NCBI GenBank assembly: GCA_935421135.1
Contig: OW285193.1
Coordinates: forward strand, 10,216,099 to 10,280,098
Direction of reading: 5' to 3'
Source of the DNA: Bugulina stolonifera
Taxonomy: Eukaryota > Bryozoa > Gymnolaemata > Cheilostomatida > Bugulidae
Length of the DNA: 64,000 bases
Positions 12,084 through 26,500 of this stretch are shown in pieces. The position numbers and the translations under genes are program-made. Numbering within the stretch: position 1 is the stretch's first letter; the number at the start of each line of letters is the position of its first letter. The notes under the pieces were generated by a model. That model saw only the letters and a list, made by a program, of their open reading frames with translations, was not told the DNA's origin and made no database searches.

Positions 12084-14860
12084 ACATAGCTGGAGACATT
12101 CCCAGATCAGAGCTACCAGAGAGGTTGGAATGCTAAAAGAAGAATATCACTGATTCAAAATCAAATGAACACTCCAGCTGAAAAGTATGAATACTCCAAG
12201 AGGTGCATCTTATTTCAGAGGTACAGATTACTAAAGGCAAAGATTAAGACGATCAGAGCAATTGGTAAATTTCTAGAGGAAATGTTTACTAAAGCTGATG
12301 TCTTCAACAATATACGGGTTAGTCAAGAATATAGAATGATGTATTTGCATACAATTATCAACCAATGTTGTTAAATAACATAATGTATTAAACTGTTAGC
12401 CAGGCAATAATTTCACATGAAAGGTATCATTTTACGGTTAAATATGCATCTACATGTATTTATTTTAAAATAATTTGTTTTACTCTTTGTACGTTCAAAC
12501 ATTAATTTTGCTGATAGCCCAATTTTTTCCAATGGATCTGCAATAACTACACATAGAGACCTTGCAAGTCTTTTAACATCGCAGAGAGACCATGCCGATT
12601 TTAAACCGTCCTAAAAAATAGCAAAATTCATTTGTCTAATCTCAATAGTTTCACAACCTCTAGTTGCCACTAGAGAGTTAAAGATATGAGATGGAGAACT
12701 GAATGATAGAGGTGGGAATTTTTTTCAACTTCTTAATATAGGACTTGACTTGGTACACAGAAAATACTGTACAGCAGATGTCATGGGCGTTTTTCCCACA
12801 TGGTGATCATTATGGTGATCGATCCAGGGAGCTGTTGAAATTGTTCATCTCCTTTTATTAGTTGTTGATAGGTTTATGTATAATGTTATGAACATGCCTA
12901 CAGGTACATAATTGCATATCATATTAGTATACTGTGTGAGTATACATATGTGTACATTTTCATGTATATTTGCAGCGATGCGAATTAATGGGTAGAATAC
13001 CAGAGCGATGTTGAAGAAGGAAAAGAGGAAATGAAAACAGAGTAAGCATTAGAAAAGCTAGGATTGGTAAGAAAATGTGCTCTCCAATTGACACAGCATA
13101 AATATTACTGTTATTGCTATATTGCCCTTAATATTGTGCTAAAATATTGAATTAAGTGATGCGCCACTTTGACAGGATGTTTGATGAAAAATGCTCCTTC
13201 TCTGACCTTCAATGGGCTCAAGATAAAGTACACCATGCTATGGTTCAGCTTTATTCCATAACAGCAAAACTCGCCACGAGTTCAAAATTTTCTAGAATTT
13301 AAATTCTTTGCTACTACATGACCGTAGCAATATTCTGCTCCAATTTTCATGCATATAATCTGTTTTAATATAGAAAAAGCACTGAATGTATATTTAAGCT
13401 CACTTGTCTGGGTTGAAGATCAAATAGTTTCTGCATTGCACATGTATAATAATAACTCACATTTCTTAAATATTTCTAAAGAAAGTGACACAGAATGACC
13501 ACCTTAATGTTCAGTCTGTGAGTATTTTCTCTTGTAATCAAATCTGTGTTGTAGGACTCAGAACTTCGATATGGAAACAACAAAATGAACATTTCCTTAA
13601 CAGAAATGATAATATAATCAATTTTTGTATCAAACAGATATGTTCAGATTCTTTAGACGATGGAGCAATGAGCAATTTTCTTCTATCTATATTCTAATTT
13701 GACATTATGTTTAGCTTTATTCCATGTAATAATAGAAAACTTGTTACAAATTTTAAGTTTCCGAAAATGTAAATTCATTGCAGTTTGCAGAATTACACTC
13801 CAATTTTAATGCATTTATAGATCCAACTAGCAGGCACCTTTTAAGCCTACTTGCTTGGCTTGAGGATCAAATAATTTCTGTATTGTATTGCATCAAATGC
13901 TATTATTTTTATATGTATCTGTACACAGTTTGTATTGACCCAAATTACTAGCACTGATGCTTGTGTCTTAACTTATGTTTTCAACTTAGAATTCAATGAT
14001 AATTACTCAATATTTATTTGAAGAGTCATCAACTATTTTTTGTCTAAAAACCTCAAAAGTTGGGCCACAAATATTGATTGCTTCTTTCATGTAAGTTTAA
14101 GTCACATTTTGTTTATATTTTATACATATGCAATGTTTCAACGACTGCTGTTCTATTAAATTGCCTAATTTCAGCTGTAAAAGGCGTTAAAACTCCCAAG
14201 AGACGATTGACAAAAATGTCTTGGAGTTTATCGATGATCTTTCCCATCAGAAGAAATGGAAAAGCTCAAGTCATTTGGTACATTACCAGAGGAAAGGTTT
14301 ACTAAAGCGGATGTCTTCAGCAGACTGATATTGGTTAGTCAAGAATCTAAATGTATTTACAGACAGTGATCATCCAATATTTTATTTCAATGTTTCTTGT
14401 TATTATTCGTGCATGTGCTATTCTCTTTTTATGCATAATGTTAAACCTCTTAGCTAATCTTTTGTAGGAATAAAGCAGTGATGATGGACTCAGTGCCCTG
14501 CAACGATTATCAAGGAGATTGACTAGGATGTGGAGTTGTCCACCTATCCTTGCAGAGAACCTTCCCGAAAAGAGTGTGGACATTAACGAGTTAAAGGCTT
14601 TGATAACTATCATTGTAGTAGTAGGTAAGGCCAAACCAATGCTCATTGGTTCCAGGAACCAAAGCTGGCTAAGAAATATTTTTCCAACAGTTTACAAAGC
14701 CAGCAATTCTTACTATGGAGATACAAAATTGAAATATTTGTATAAGTGGAAAATAGATAACTTGGTATACACTAATTTTCCATACATTCGTTTGCCTATA
14801 TTTAATTGTAAAACACTGGTCAAGGTTAAAGTTGGTGGCACTAACGCTTGATGCCACAAT
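12084..14860 (+). pseudogene. Duplicated gene-fragment unit C
   Basis: The first exon (12084-12264, again 181 bases) aligns with the one at 9701 but has a stop at its second codon in the long frame; after it lies NTPAEKYEYSKRCILFQRYR and then FLEEMFTKADVFN. The acidic exon is at 12976-13041 (EYQSDVEEGKEEMKTE, donor GTAAGC). Another KADVFN-type piece lies near 14266-14335. The exon at 14468-14624 (acceptor TTTTGTAG, donor GTAAGG) reads SDDGLSALQRLSRRLTRMWS and then CPPILAENLPEKSVDINELK. A stop sits at its start in this frame. Units B and C are close copies, so the duplication is relatively recent. Confidence 0.5.
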
Positions 14861-14869
14861 CTTCCTTTT

Positions 14870-17060
14870 TATACTTTGATCTCAATTGCATCTACATTTC
14901 AAACTTGAGTGAATTCGTTATCTTGAAATATGAAACATGAGTTTACCAGTTTATATACACACATATACTATGTTGGTGAATGCATCATTCCCATGCGTTG
15001 TTTTACGGTTTTTGATTTTTCAATCTATTCAAGTAAATGGTACCTTACTATTTTATGATGTTTGTTGAAAGGATCATCTTTTGTAACATTTGATCTACTA
15101 TGTAAAGTCCAATATCTGAGCCAAGGTAGCTGGAGGCAAGAAAAAAAAAAGAAAATGCATCCCATTCAGTCATAGCAAATTATCAAAGTTGGACACTCTG
15201 GCCTTTTTTTGCACTAATTTGCAAGGAGCCTAAGATGCTGGTCGCATCTGCCATACCAGATGTGCTAGAATAGTAGTTTTTAAAGTGTCCAGGCCTCAAA
15301 AGTGAAGCAGGTAAGAAGAATGGAAGGGTAGATAAAAGGAAAGAGCTAAAAGAAAGTTCTCCATAAATATACATGCTGGCTAAATTGAACTTTCTCTAAA
15401 ATTACATGAAACCCAACAATTGACTTAAAATTGACACCTCCACAGAAGGCAGGACAAGATATATTCAAAATCTGGAGTAGTTGAAGAGCCAATGCTCAAA
15501 ATAAAGTTTCGGAGAGGAAACTAAAGACTGCATGCATTATATACATTGATGTTTGCTTTCTAATCGATCTTGATAAATTTATGTTCTGTTAGTTTTCTTT
15601 CCAGTAAATGTGTGTACTTAGTTGGCACACATGTAGAAGAAATTTGTCCAATTGTACAAATTCAATTTCAGCTACATGTATTTATCGCAAATTTAATCAC
15701 ATTCCAGACTGTATTTATTTTATTAACACCCCAAAACTTTCATTTTTTGGGGGTTAGATACATGTAGATAGATAAACTGTTTCTACGATAATACCAGTTA
15801 GAAATTTATGTTGAGAGTTGTGCCACCTTACAAAAATAGACTAGTCAAGACCGATGCTAGATTCTCCAATCACACGAGACGAGACTATGCTGAGATGAGA
15901 TTATGCCGGCGAAGTGATACAACTACATGAAGCATTTGAGAGATCGAACATATAGCTATGCTACCATCTTATTGGCTTTTTTTCCAAGCACAGGTTCACA
16001 CAGAAGGACCAGGTTAGTCAGTTAAGAGTCATTAAAATAAAGATTAAAGCACACTAAAACCATATGTGCATGTATATGTAACGTACCTCAAAGTAGAGCT
16101 TAGCCAGAACTAGAAGTACTATTGCAGAAACATGCTTTCTAATCTAGTAGGCTAAGGTAATTGCTTAGTAGGACTGGAAAAAATTAAAAATCAGCTTCAC
16201 AGTCATATTAATTCCTGATACTTTTTTAAAATCTGCTATGCTACCCCTACACAGAAAAACAGCTGGGAGCAGGAAAAAAGCTTAGTGGCTAGAGATCCCA
16301 CAGTCATTGACTCTTCCATTTATTAGATTGAAATAATCAAGAATAGAAAATAAGCTTTCAAGAAAAAGTACCAGAAAAACTAAATTTATTTAGCTGGTTT
16401 CAGGTCTCGAAGCTATTGAAGATGTTTCCTCATAAAATCTTTAGAATTCTGGCATCAAATACCATCCCCCATGTTATGGTACAGAGTTACTACATGTAAG
16501 TGCGGGTGTAGTAGCTTCTCAACATATACAATGTAGATATCCTGTTATTATCCCCCAGACACTTTGGGAAGTAATCATTGTAACAGTACCAAATTAATTT
16601 ATTCCTAAACACACTGTCATGCTATTGATAGATACGCACCATTAATGCCAGGATAGAACTTCTTGCCAAGTGATTCATTTTTTATCTTATAATTTTTAAA
16701 CCAATGTTTAAAATTTTGTGATGAATTATCTTCTATGTCGTTTTAGATGAAAACTAATGTCATAGAAACAAAACATACAACTTATTCGGTCCTTTATATT
16801 TTAGGATATACATTATGTGGTCAGGTGTGCAATTACTGTACTGAAGGGGCAGTTATCTTTTATCTACATAATATGTGTGCATGTACAGCAGTTGGATTAG
16901 GTATATGTATATGCAAATCATTCTCTCTTTTCAGAATGCTATTAAAACAGAATGCTTAATTGGTAGATAATAGGTGACTTCCTGGAACTAAAGAAATATT
17001 AAAGAGGCTTTCTAAGACATGATGTTTACATTGTATTACAATGTAGGATGAGGGATTCTG
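14870..17060. other. Non-coding stretch
   Basis: No exon could be supported. It holds AT-rich intergenic sequence; open frames on the minus strand near 15.2 kb are unsupported. Confidence 0.4.
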
Positions 17061-17317
17061 ATTTTGGTTACCAGGTATGTTGCTTCATTGACCTAGTGGA
17101 GCTGTTTGTTATGGGCTGCTGATAAACCAAATATACCTGCAGTTTTGAATTTAGATTGAAAAAGGAGTATGAGTCATTAATGCAACAAACTAATAACTTG
17201 TATTGGTGCATTTGATTATTAACCATTTTATCTTTAATAAACTGTCTACACCCTGTTGTGTAGCGCCATTCTCGGGACATAAACACATCAAGTGTGTATA
17301 TAACGATATACTTTTAG

Positions 17318-17412
17318 ACATAGCTGCAGACATTCCCAGATCAGAGCTACCAGAAAGGTTGGAATGCTATAAGAAGATTATCACTGATTTAAAATCAAAT
17401 GGACACTCCAGC
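17318..17412 (+). pseudogene. Orphan copy of the family exon (unit D)
   Basis: An acceptor (CTTTTAG) precedes a piece homologous to the exons at 9701 and 12084. The frame DIAADIPRSELPERLECYKK is open here until the serine pair and a TGA, unlike the other two copies, in which this frame stops earlier. The homology continues to about 17480, but the downstream donor is lost. This copy shows what one ancestral reading frame looked like; whether it was ever translated is not known. Confidence 0.45.
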
Positions 17413-17499
17413 TGAATAGTACCAATACTCCAAGAGGTACATCTTATTTCAGAGGTACAGACTGCTAAAGGCAAGGATTAAGAAAATCATGAATAGCAT

Positions 17500-20400
17500 T
17501 TATACCTTCTAGGGCCTATAATAGACACTATTTTAGTACAATTATTGTTATAGTCATGCATATACTTTATGTTCAATTCATATATGGTGTAAATTATATA
17601 TTATTATACGCTGTACAATAACTGTATTATTTGGATAAGAAAAGCACCATAGCAAACTGAGTGCCGGCCATTTTGTTAGTAGCTACTACTTACATGCACA
17701 ATGTACTGCTAAGTAACAGCTCAATAGTGTCTTATAGTTATATAGGCAATCAATAATCTGTGTTACAGCCCAGAGGTTTATTCTACATGTACATGTTAGC
17801 TGTATATATGCCTGTATGTATAGAACAGACTTCAGCAAAAGTTGATCTAATAATAGGCTTGTTTTTTTCTTATGAACAGTTGACAAAGACCGTTTTTCTT
17901 TTTTGTTTTTGGATTCACTAGGTGTATGCAACTCAGCCTAAAAATTGTTTTTTTGTTTTAGTTTTGGAGACTTATGGGTGCTGATTTGCTTATGCCAGGG
18001 TGATTCCTTAGTTTGGCCATTATGGCTTATTGTATTTATAGGGGCGCAAACCAAATGGTCTGGAAGATGATGACTTGTAATAAAAATGTGTGGGTAGACA
18101 AACATAATATAGGGCCCACTACATAACTGCTATAATAATAGCTTTTTGCATGAAGATTGGACATTTTTGCTGTGTATTTCAGGATGAAGAGGTTTAAAAC
18201 AGAGAAGGTGGAGCAAAAAACAGAGAAAACATACATGTAGGTCAGTTGTACATATTACTATATCTGTGGTCGTGTAATAAGTGTCTATGACTAAAGTTGA
18301 TCATTTAAATCCCTGAAATTCATTGTGTCAAAGCGTAGGGTAGATGCAAATGTTTAAGACTGACTTTAGACCGATATGGCTCAGATTAGGCTGATATTAT
18401 CATGAACAAGTACTTGCACTGTAATGATAATGCAGAAAATGGATGTGAGTTTAGTCTTTTAAGATTTTAGACCTCAAGCATGTGTTAAATCTAGGTAGAT
18501 AACTGCTAATTTTTGAATATTTTGTTACATCTATAATGTATTAATCGTTGATATAAAATCGCCTCATTTGGCTCGAAGTTTTAACTGTTGACTTTTACTA
18601 GTAATGTCATTGTCATTTAGCTCTGTGGCTTGCTCTGCTTCATTGGCTTTGTGTTACTCTTTATTCATGCCTAAGTTATCAGCTGTTCTGAAACCCTCTG
18701 TCAGTTTTTTCAGTAGGTTGGTGATACTCCATCTTATTGTTCAAGAGCTTATGTGAGTATGCATATCATACCTATGGCAAGCTGACAGTTCAACTGCAGG
18801 GTTATAGGCAGGCAATCCCATTTCTGTGATTAAAAGCATGGAAAAGCTCGTGCATCCGGTAATTTCTTGCATTTTACTTGATTTACTTTCATATTTCTTT
18901 AATGTAAAATCTAGAAATATCATAATTATGGAGTCTAGGTTGTTAGTCTCATGAATTATGTTGCTTAAGCTGTCAATTTTAAAAAGAGAGTTTTATCTGT
19001 ATATTATTGTAAAATTAATACACCTTGCATCAAAAACAGATTGTCCTAACGATGCAGATTGTTGCTTTGCGACTCTAAACAAGCTGTCTCTTTGAACTGT
19101 TTATTTTTATTGTTATTTTGCCCGTTATACCTGTCATTAGTCATCATTGCGAAGTTGGGAAGAGCTCAACTTTTTCCAACTCCTTCAAATGGGTAGTCAA
19201 AGAGTTCTAATATACATGTATACTTGTTTATGCCTGAAGCTCAAGCATTTTAACTCCCTTGAAACACATTGATTCAAAAGAAATTTTTAGCACAAAAATT
19301 TATGATAGATTTCTCTTGCAGTATACTTGGTGATATTTGCAAACTTTAACAACTAACTTCAGTATTTGCAGAGTAGAAAAGAGTTGCCACTCTATGATTA
19401 TATTATGATATAGTTTTACACCATCATTCTTATTAGAAGGATTACTTTAAAATTTGAAATGCCTGTGCCAAGTAATAATATGTATCTCATTTGGTGTTAG
19501 CTGAAACTTGTATTTAAATTGAGGGCCCAGAATGATTTTTGCATCATAATCAGTGGTTGACTTGACTGCTAAATCAGCAGAATTTAGAAGCTTTTAAGAG
19601 TACTGCAAATAAAACATTCCCTTTTCTATCCATGAACAAGGCATCAGGTTTGTTTAGCTCCTGCTACAATGGTGAGAGCATCACGAATAAGTGCTCACCA
19701 AGATTTCCAGAAGGACTGAGGAACTGTCTACAAAACTCATTCCACTGTGAATGGTAGTCAGTACCTACTCATTTGTGACTCTGTAAAGCATTCAGCAAAT
19801 AGAGAGTATTTTTTTATTGTTTGTTACATTCTGATATTTGGTTTTGCTCCATGTACAATATATATAACATTCTTGAGCTCAAACTTAGATTGAATTTTGT
19901 TGTATTTTGCTTTTTTTGGCTGTAATGACCACAAATAAAGTTCATGAACTTGTTTTCTGACCTTCTTGTAAATACTTGAAAACGCTAGTTTCAGCAGATC
20001 TAAGGGATGGTGAAGTCTAGTTTGAGACTAGAAGGTAGGTTGCTTGAAGAGGTTGTTTGTGGAAGACAAGGGGAGGCAATAATTGAAGATGCAGTCATTC
20101 TGATTCCTTTAAATTTCTAGATCCTGATTGGCTACAACAGTAGCCAGTTAAATTATACTTCAGCACTGTAATTGCAAGGGTGAGCAACTTCGTTCAAAAG
20201 TTTTTGCAAATTTTATTTGTTATTCTGAAAATACCTTGCTTGCTATGTTAAAGGGAGACACTGTAAGAAGTTGTCCTTGTTTAGCTGACTCGAAATAAGT
20301 TCAAATTAAACCACCTGATTGGCTGGCTGAATGTGATAAATTTGTCCCGAAGTATTCCAATGCAACAAGGGTAGACAACTTTGTGCAGATTCGCCATTCT

Positions 20401-22440
20401 TAGACTGATATATTATCATTTAGGCCTCCTCTTTATGAAGTATTGAGACTTGAAGTAGCAGCCAGATTCAGCGTTCAGTAAATGTAAAGTTTCAATGTAT
20501 ATTGTACTTTATTGCACTGCTTGTGCCAGACACCTAAATTCATAATTTGACCCTCTTAAAACATTGTTTAATGCTTGTTAATCACAGTTTATCATGACTT
20601 GTACATAATTTACTGATCCGAAGCCCTGCCAGTATTCTAAGATAGCTGGGAAACTGTCCAATTGTGTTAGTTAAATAGACCAAAACCTGGATTTAACATG
20701 TTAAAAGTTTATTCTTAGCAAATACCATTAAAGCTATTCACATTACACTATAACTATTGTAAACAATAATATAGTTAAAAATAATTCTTATACAACTATC
20801 AAATACATGTACATGTATAAAAAAACATGTAGCTAACTCAAGTTATAAAAATGATGTCCATTCACCCAGTACTAAAACTGAGCTTTCAATTTAGAAATGG
20901 AAGTGGAAGTGAATTATGCTAATTATTGAGCCTCATGGAAAATACAATAACTGAAAATGTTTACTATAAAACACGCAGGTCACAAAATAAATATGATTTA
21001 ATGATACTTGGTTGAGTTGTAGCAGTAATAAATGACACTTAAGATTGTTGGAGGTAAATGCTGTTAGTCCATGTGTCATGGAAGGATTGGAGTTTATTTT
21101 GGATATGGCAACAATTTAGTAAACATAATTGTTATGTTGTAACAACACGCTGAAGTTAGAAATTCTTTCTTTGTTCAACAAGAATGTGAACAAATGAAAG
21201 AAGCAACTGACTGTGAAAAAAAAAATAAAAAAAAAATTGTAGAAGAAAAAGTAGTAAAACGTGAGAAAGAATAGAATAGAATAGAAAAGGCTATGTGAAT
21301 GAGTTATCTACTCATGTAGACCACTCAAAGGAAAACTAGTAGTTTGACGGGTTGGTCGAACTACCTCTACCATGCACAAATGCCCACGTTGGTACAGATG
21401 TGATAGTTATGTCAGCGCCAACATGCCAAAGTAGTGTTGGTAAACTGACCGACCATCACTGTCCAGCAGTGTGAAAATCAACCACTTTGTAACAATCTTG
21501 TTACCATTAAAATGACTGTTCATTTACTAGAAATTGGTGGATGTATATTAACTAGTTGTGGAGACTGATACTTCACTTCAGCTGGTTTTAATTTGGTAAA
21601 TATCCTGATACCTTATTCGGTTCAGCATGATTATACTACTTAAGGCCCATAACTCTGAGAAAGCTGGATGTGTGAACAAGGCCTAGCCAAGTTTAGCTAT
21701 ATCACACAATTATGATATATTCAAAGCATCATTTCCCAGAACCTCACACATGATAGTGTGGTCATACTAAGAAAAATCAATACAATCATTAATGCTGACA
21801 AACACTTGGTAATAATTATAATTTCAAAAGAATCTTTGGGAATATAATTTTGCTGTGGAAGCATTTGCTGGCATTTTTCAAACCGTGCCGGTTGGTAAGT
21901 GCCGGTTCGAAACAAAAACCTCAACGAGAACAAGCATGTCTTTGCTAATCAAAGATGCATTTCACTTTCTGCAGGGTGTGTTCTAGCACTGAATCCCTGC
22001 CGCTCTTTATATGCATAACTACATTGTAATTTACACATATAATACTAGTACCAACTGTGCCAACTTTTTGCAACAATACATAGGCCTACTCCGGAAAGGC
22101 TTTTATGCATGGAGTACAAAAAATCTTTCTTATAAATGTTTTAAATGGACCCAAAACTGACCTTTTTATTACCATAAAAACCTGAGGTACTGGATTATAT
22201 TTACATATTATAAGTTTCATTCAATAACCTTTCTAAAGCATAAATTCAAATTTAGCTGCTATAATTTACAATACACATGAGTACATTTCCAAATGATGCT
22301 TCAGTTATAAAGAAATAATTCTCTTAGTCTTATGCTATAACTGACAGACTTTGAGTGCTGCCGTTTTTGTGTGCTTTTATCCAGTAGCGGTATCTATCAG
22401 TTAATTTATCTTTCTCAGGTATACAACGAAATATTAGAGG
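17500..22440. other. Long stretch without supportable genes
   Basis: No exon chain was found on either strand. A short AGAAT repeat lies at about 21265-21290 after a poly-A-rich stretch (21217-21240). It could be intergenic, intronic or untranslated sequence. Confidence 0.4.
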
Positions 22441-22451
22441 CAATAAAAAGG

Positions 22452-22690
22452 TCAAAGATTCATAAAAATCTTCTGTGGCACTCGATCGTGCATCCAAAGG
22501 TGGATGTTAGCTGTTAGTTGCTGATTATACCTCACAATAACAAAATGGATAAGATCTGTCTCCACTTTGTGTCTGCTATATCTCGTCTTATGCCTCCGCT
22601 TCTTGAAGCAAAACATGGTCAGCCACTGAAGAGTCTCTGTCCAGTCTGCCATCACATACATGTAGATCTCCATTTAGCTAAAAAAAAAAA
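22452..22690. CDS. Ambiguous coding stretch (strand unresolved)
   Basis: Both strands have protein-like open frames here. On plus, a frame contains LLEAKHGQPLKSLCPVCHHI, with a CxxC motif. On minus, an acceptor-like TGTGATGGCAG precedes a frame containing DWTETLQWLTMFCFKKRRHK. Neither could be joined by phase to a neighbour, although the minus reading would continue the direction of the gene at 23.5-33.5 kb. The call is therefore only that this segment looks coding. Confidence 0.25.
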
Positions 22691-23506
22691 ATATAATATT
22701 ATGCAATATAGTGTCATATATATTATTATTAATACATGTGTGCACTTACACGTAGATGTACAGTACATGTAATTCAAAACCAGTCTTAACATCACACGTA
22801 TGCAAGTCATGTAGATACATCGTACATACATGTATTATAATAATGAGAAAATTGAATGAAATTTACAATTAAGAACCAAGTGCACACAGTTTTGAGTTGT
22901 CCTCTTTCTCCATTCGTTTTAGAAAACAAGACTAATTGGTGCAAGTAGGCTACAAGTCTGAATGCAAAGCACAAGCTTATGAATTAAAGATACATGTAAG
23001 TAACAAAAAATGTTACTATAAGGTAGCAGACCAACCTGCGATTCGTGGATTGAGATACAAGGCAGCAGGAAGTCCATGAATGAGCACTTTGTCTACATGT
23101 ACATCTGGACAACGATCAACATTCATCTAACCTTGCTACCTGTAGTAAGTAACAAGGCTATGAAATTGAAGTTGAGCCGCCATTGTTGCGATTGTCGGGA
23201 TATAGCCCATTCATGCAATGAAAAGTTAATACCTAAGTCACATACATGTACATATATCAGTGGACATGGAATCAGCAGACCTATTCAAACATAATGTGAA
23301 AGTAGCCAGCCCTAGTGCAATACAACTTTGGTGTCGCTAATTCATAGATTTTGTAAAAATCAGTTAAAAATCCTCCATACAAACGCTCTGGGATGCAAAC
23401 CTCACAGAGTTCACAATGCATGGATGTACATTTCTGTTCTTGCTTTAAACAATCCTTACCTCATAAACATCTGTCTTGGTCCAACATTCTCTCACATGCG
23501 TTTTGT

Positions 23507-26500
23507 CTAGTCTACCATCTCCTCTTCTACATGGATTCTGTTGACAAACCATTGACACTCATCGCTCCTTGTATCTGTATGAAAGCAAGTGTACACCATG
23601 AAGCAATATACTAGTAGACAGGTATATTGAGTTCTGCCTGCCGTGATAACAATGCACCAAGCTACAACTTGTGCATAGGTTTTCTCTAAATAACAGAGAT
23701 TATTAAAATATTGCCCATAATATTTCTGTTCTGCAGATATTACATGTATATGCTGATATTATAAGTATTCAGATATGCATCAAAAATACTACAGCCAGAT
23801 GTAGGCCTACATTCTTCCAAAATCTGACTCTGCCAGCCTGCTAATTAATGTACATAGACCCTATACACTTTTCACTAGTGTAGCCAGCTCACCTGCTGAT
23901 GCAAGGTTTCAGCATGGTGACAGTCTTGGGGCGAACATGTAGCCATCGACCTCCTAACTTCATATGCATAGTCACAGACATAAAACTCCATGTACCTGTA
24001 AAATAAAGTTTTACATCAGCTAGTAAACTAACAGAATCAAGTAAATGTAATACTAATATTAATTTAACATGGTAATGAATGATATATTCGATCATTTGCA
24101 GTTATCTATTTACACACTTGGCTACAGAAATGACTTGCAATGGGGTTGTCAATACCACCATTTGAACAGAACACTGCCAATTTCCTTTTAAAGATCTTCC
24201 GTAGCAAAAAATTGCTCATCATTTAACATGCAAATTAAGTTCTAATTAGCAAAACAATTCCATTTAGATGATCTCTTATGTTTACCAATATTAGTAGAAA
24301 ACTTAATAATTTATGAAACAACGTTTAGAACTTATGAAGAAGTAAAGTTCCTCATGTAGGAATGCTGACCAATTGCTAAAGTAGGTGAAGTCTTAATAAG
24401 CATGCCTGTAAGTCCTGAATTATTCAAATGACTTTGATATTCAAGTAAAACAATCATAGAATACTTAAGGCTTGCTACAGTCTATCCTGATGAACAGAGG
24501 AAAAAGGCTAGGGTATATAATTTAATATGATTTTAATATGATTATACATGTATATATGGATACCGTTTAGGGTACACGCCAGGAAAAGACACTGATGAAT
24601 GTTTTTGTCATAGGCACCAAAGTGCAGTCTCTATAGAGTTGATTCAATCCTTCTTTAATGTCCGCATATTGACCAGTAGCTATAATGTGAGAAGTTCTAC
24701 AGCATTGCATGAGCAATAGTTATAAACATTCAATATAATGTTAATAATTCTTTACAATTTTCACTAATATTGTAAAAAAACCTTGCATCTCAACCATAAT
24801 ATACTCAATTTTGGAAATTCTAAACCATCATTTGTTAAGCTTCCAGCAGAAAGCAGCTTCGCATAACCCTAAAATGACTAGCAAAAATTGATACAGCTAT
24901 TGAGACACTGTGAACTAGATAGTTCCATAGTTTGCTCTAATGAATTCCTCAGGCTAAATATACACGTTTGTAACATCGTCAACTTTTTTGTCTGAAAAAA
25001 TATTACAACGTCATTGAAAAATGTAATGTATTATATTGCATGCACTGGAATATCTCTATTTGGAAACATAGACTACTTTTCTACCAATGGAGCTGAGGTA
25101 TTGTGACCGAAAGGGGAGCAAAACATGAATAGGTTATTACATTGTGTGTAGATTTCGGTTTCGAGAAGAAAATTCACAAATTGTTCCTATGAATTGGTTA
25201 AAAAACATGTAGGCTACATGTTTTATACCTATATCTTCAGCTTCAGAACACTAGGAGATTGAATTATAATACTTACCAGCCACTACCATATCAACTTTAG
25301 CGGGAACACAGTATAGGAAAGTAAACTTCATCCATGTAATTACTTCATCCATCTACAGCCATACAATATCCATAATTACATAACGCCAGAAACATTCAGG
25401 TGCTAAAGCACTCAAGTAAAATTATATAATACAATTTGTGACAGTTGGTAATGCCGGCCAATTAAGGGTCTGTTTGTATTGAAGCTCACTAACTGTAACA
25501 TGCCATCTGGTTAGATGCAGGTGTACTTATCCATTTGCGCTTATGTTCTTAACAAAATATAATCCTTTTACACATGCATTAAATAATAATTTTCACTGAA
25601 TAGAAGTTAATTGGCTTTATTGATTCAGGTACTCTGGTGGTGTGATTTACTCTGCTTAGCTGTAGCTTCACTTTGGAATTTTTGCAATGCAATAATATAT
25701 ATTTGCTTGGAGATAATCCCATGAAATTTGCTGAAAACCCAACATTTTCAATAGTCAACCCAAAAAAATACAAAGTGAAACTTTGCCAAAAGAAATTTGA
25801 TACCTGTAAATTAGTTGATCTATCATAATCAAAACTACTATGCTAGAGGGTTTGGCTATTTTTGATTGTTTCAAATTCATGAAAATAACAGTCAGGGACT
25901 GGTATTTTCATTGATTTGAAACAAGTCCCTGACTGCTCAAAAATAAATTCCCTGCTTAAATACATCTTACATGTACAATGTATGTTATAATATGGAGAGA
26001 GTGTTTAATACAACTCACCAGGCTTAGTTCTACTTTTGTCCATTTGTGAGAAGGTCGGATGTTACAGCTTTTCATTTGAATATTGGAATGACACTCGCAG
26101 TCTGTATCAATGGAAGACAGGACAAAATTCAGCTTGGATGCCTATCCTAGCACCACCAGTGGGCTATGGCTGCTATCTTAAAGCATAGTCTTCAGAATGG
26201 CAGCCCTTTTGTCAACAGAGTCTCCAAATCATTACCATTATTTCTATTCTTCTAGAAACCAGAATAATGTATAAACTGTATAAACCCTCATGATGCCATA
26301 AAATATTATTTCTATAAAATATTGTACCTTCGAGCTACTATACCTACATTATCATACGATTCTATATAACAGCATCATTTAGTACTACCATAGGCACATA
26401 ACACACATTATACCATCAACAAACTGCTATATCTATGCATTGTTCCTTCTTAAACACATAAACTTTGGTTCAATGTGCACATAGTAGCCTATATACTTAC

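Noticed and set aside
15183..15374. Minus-strand 63-codon ORF with a hydrophobic start
   Set aside because: No splice or promoter support and a biased composition.
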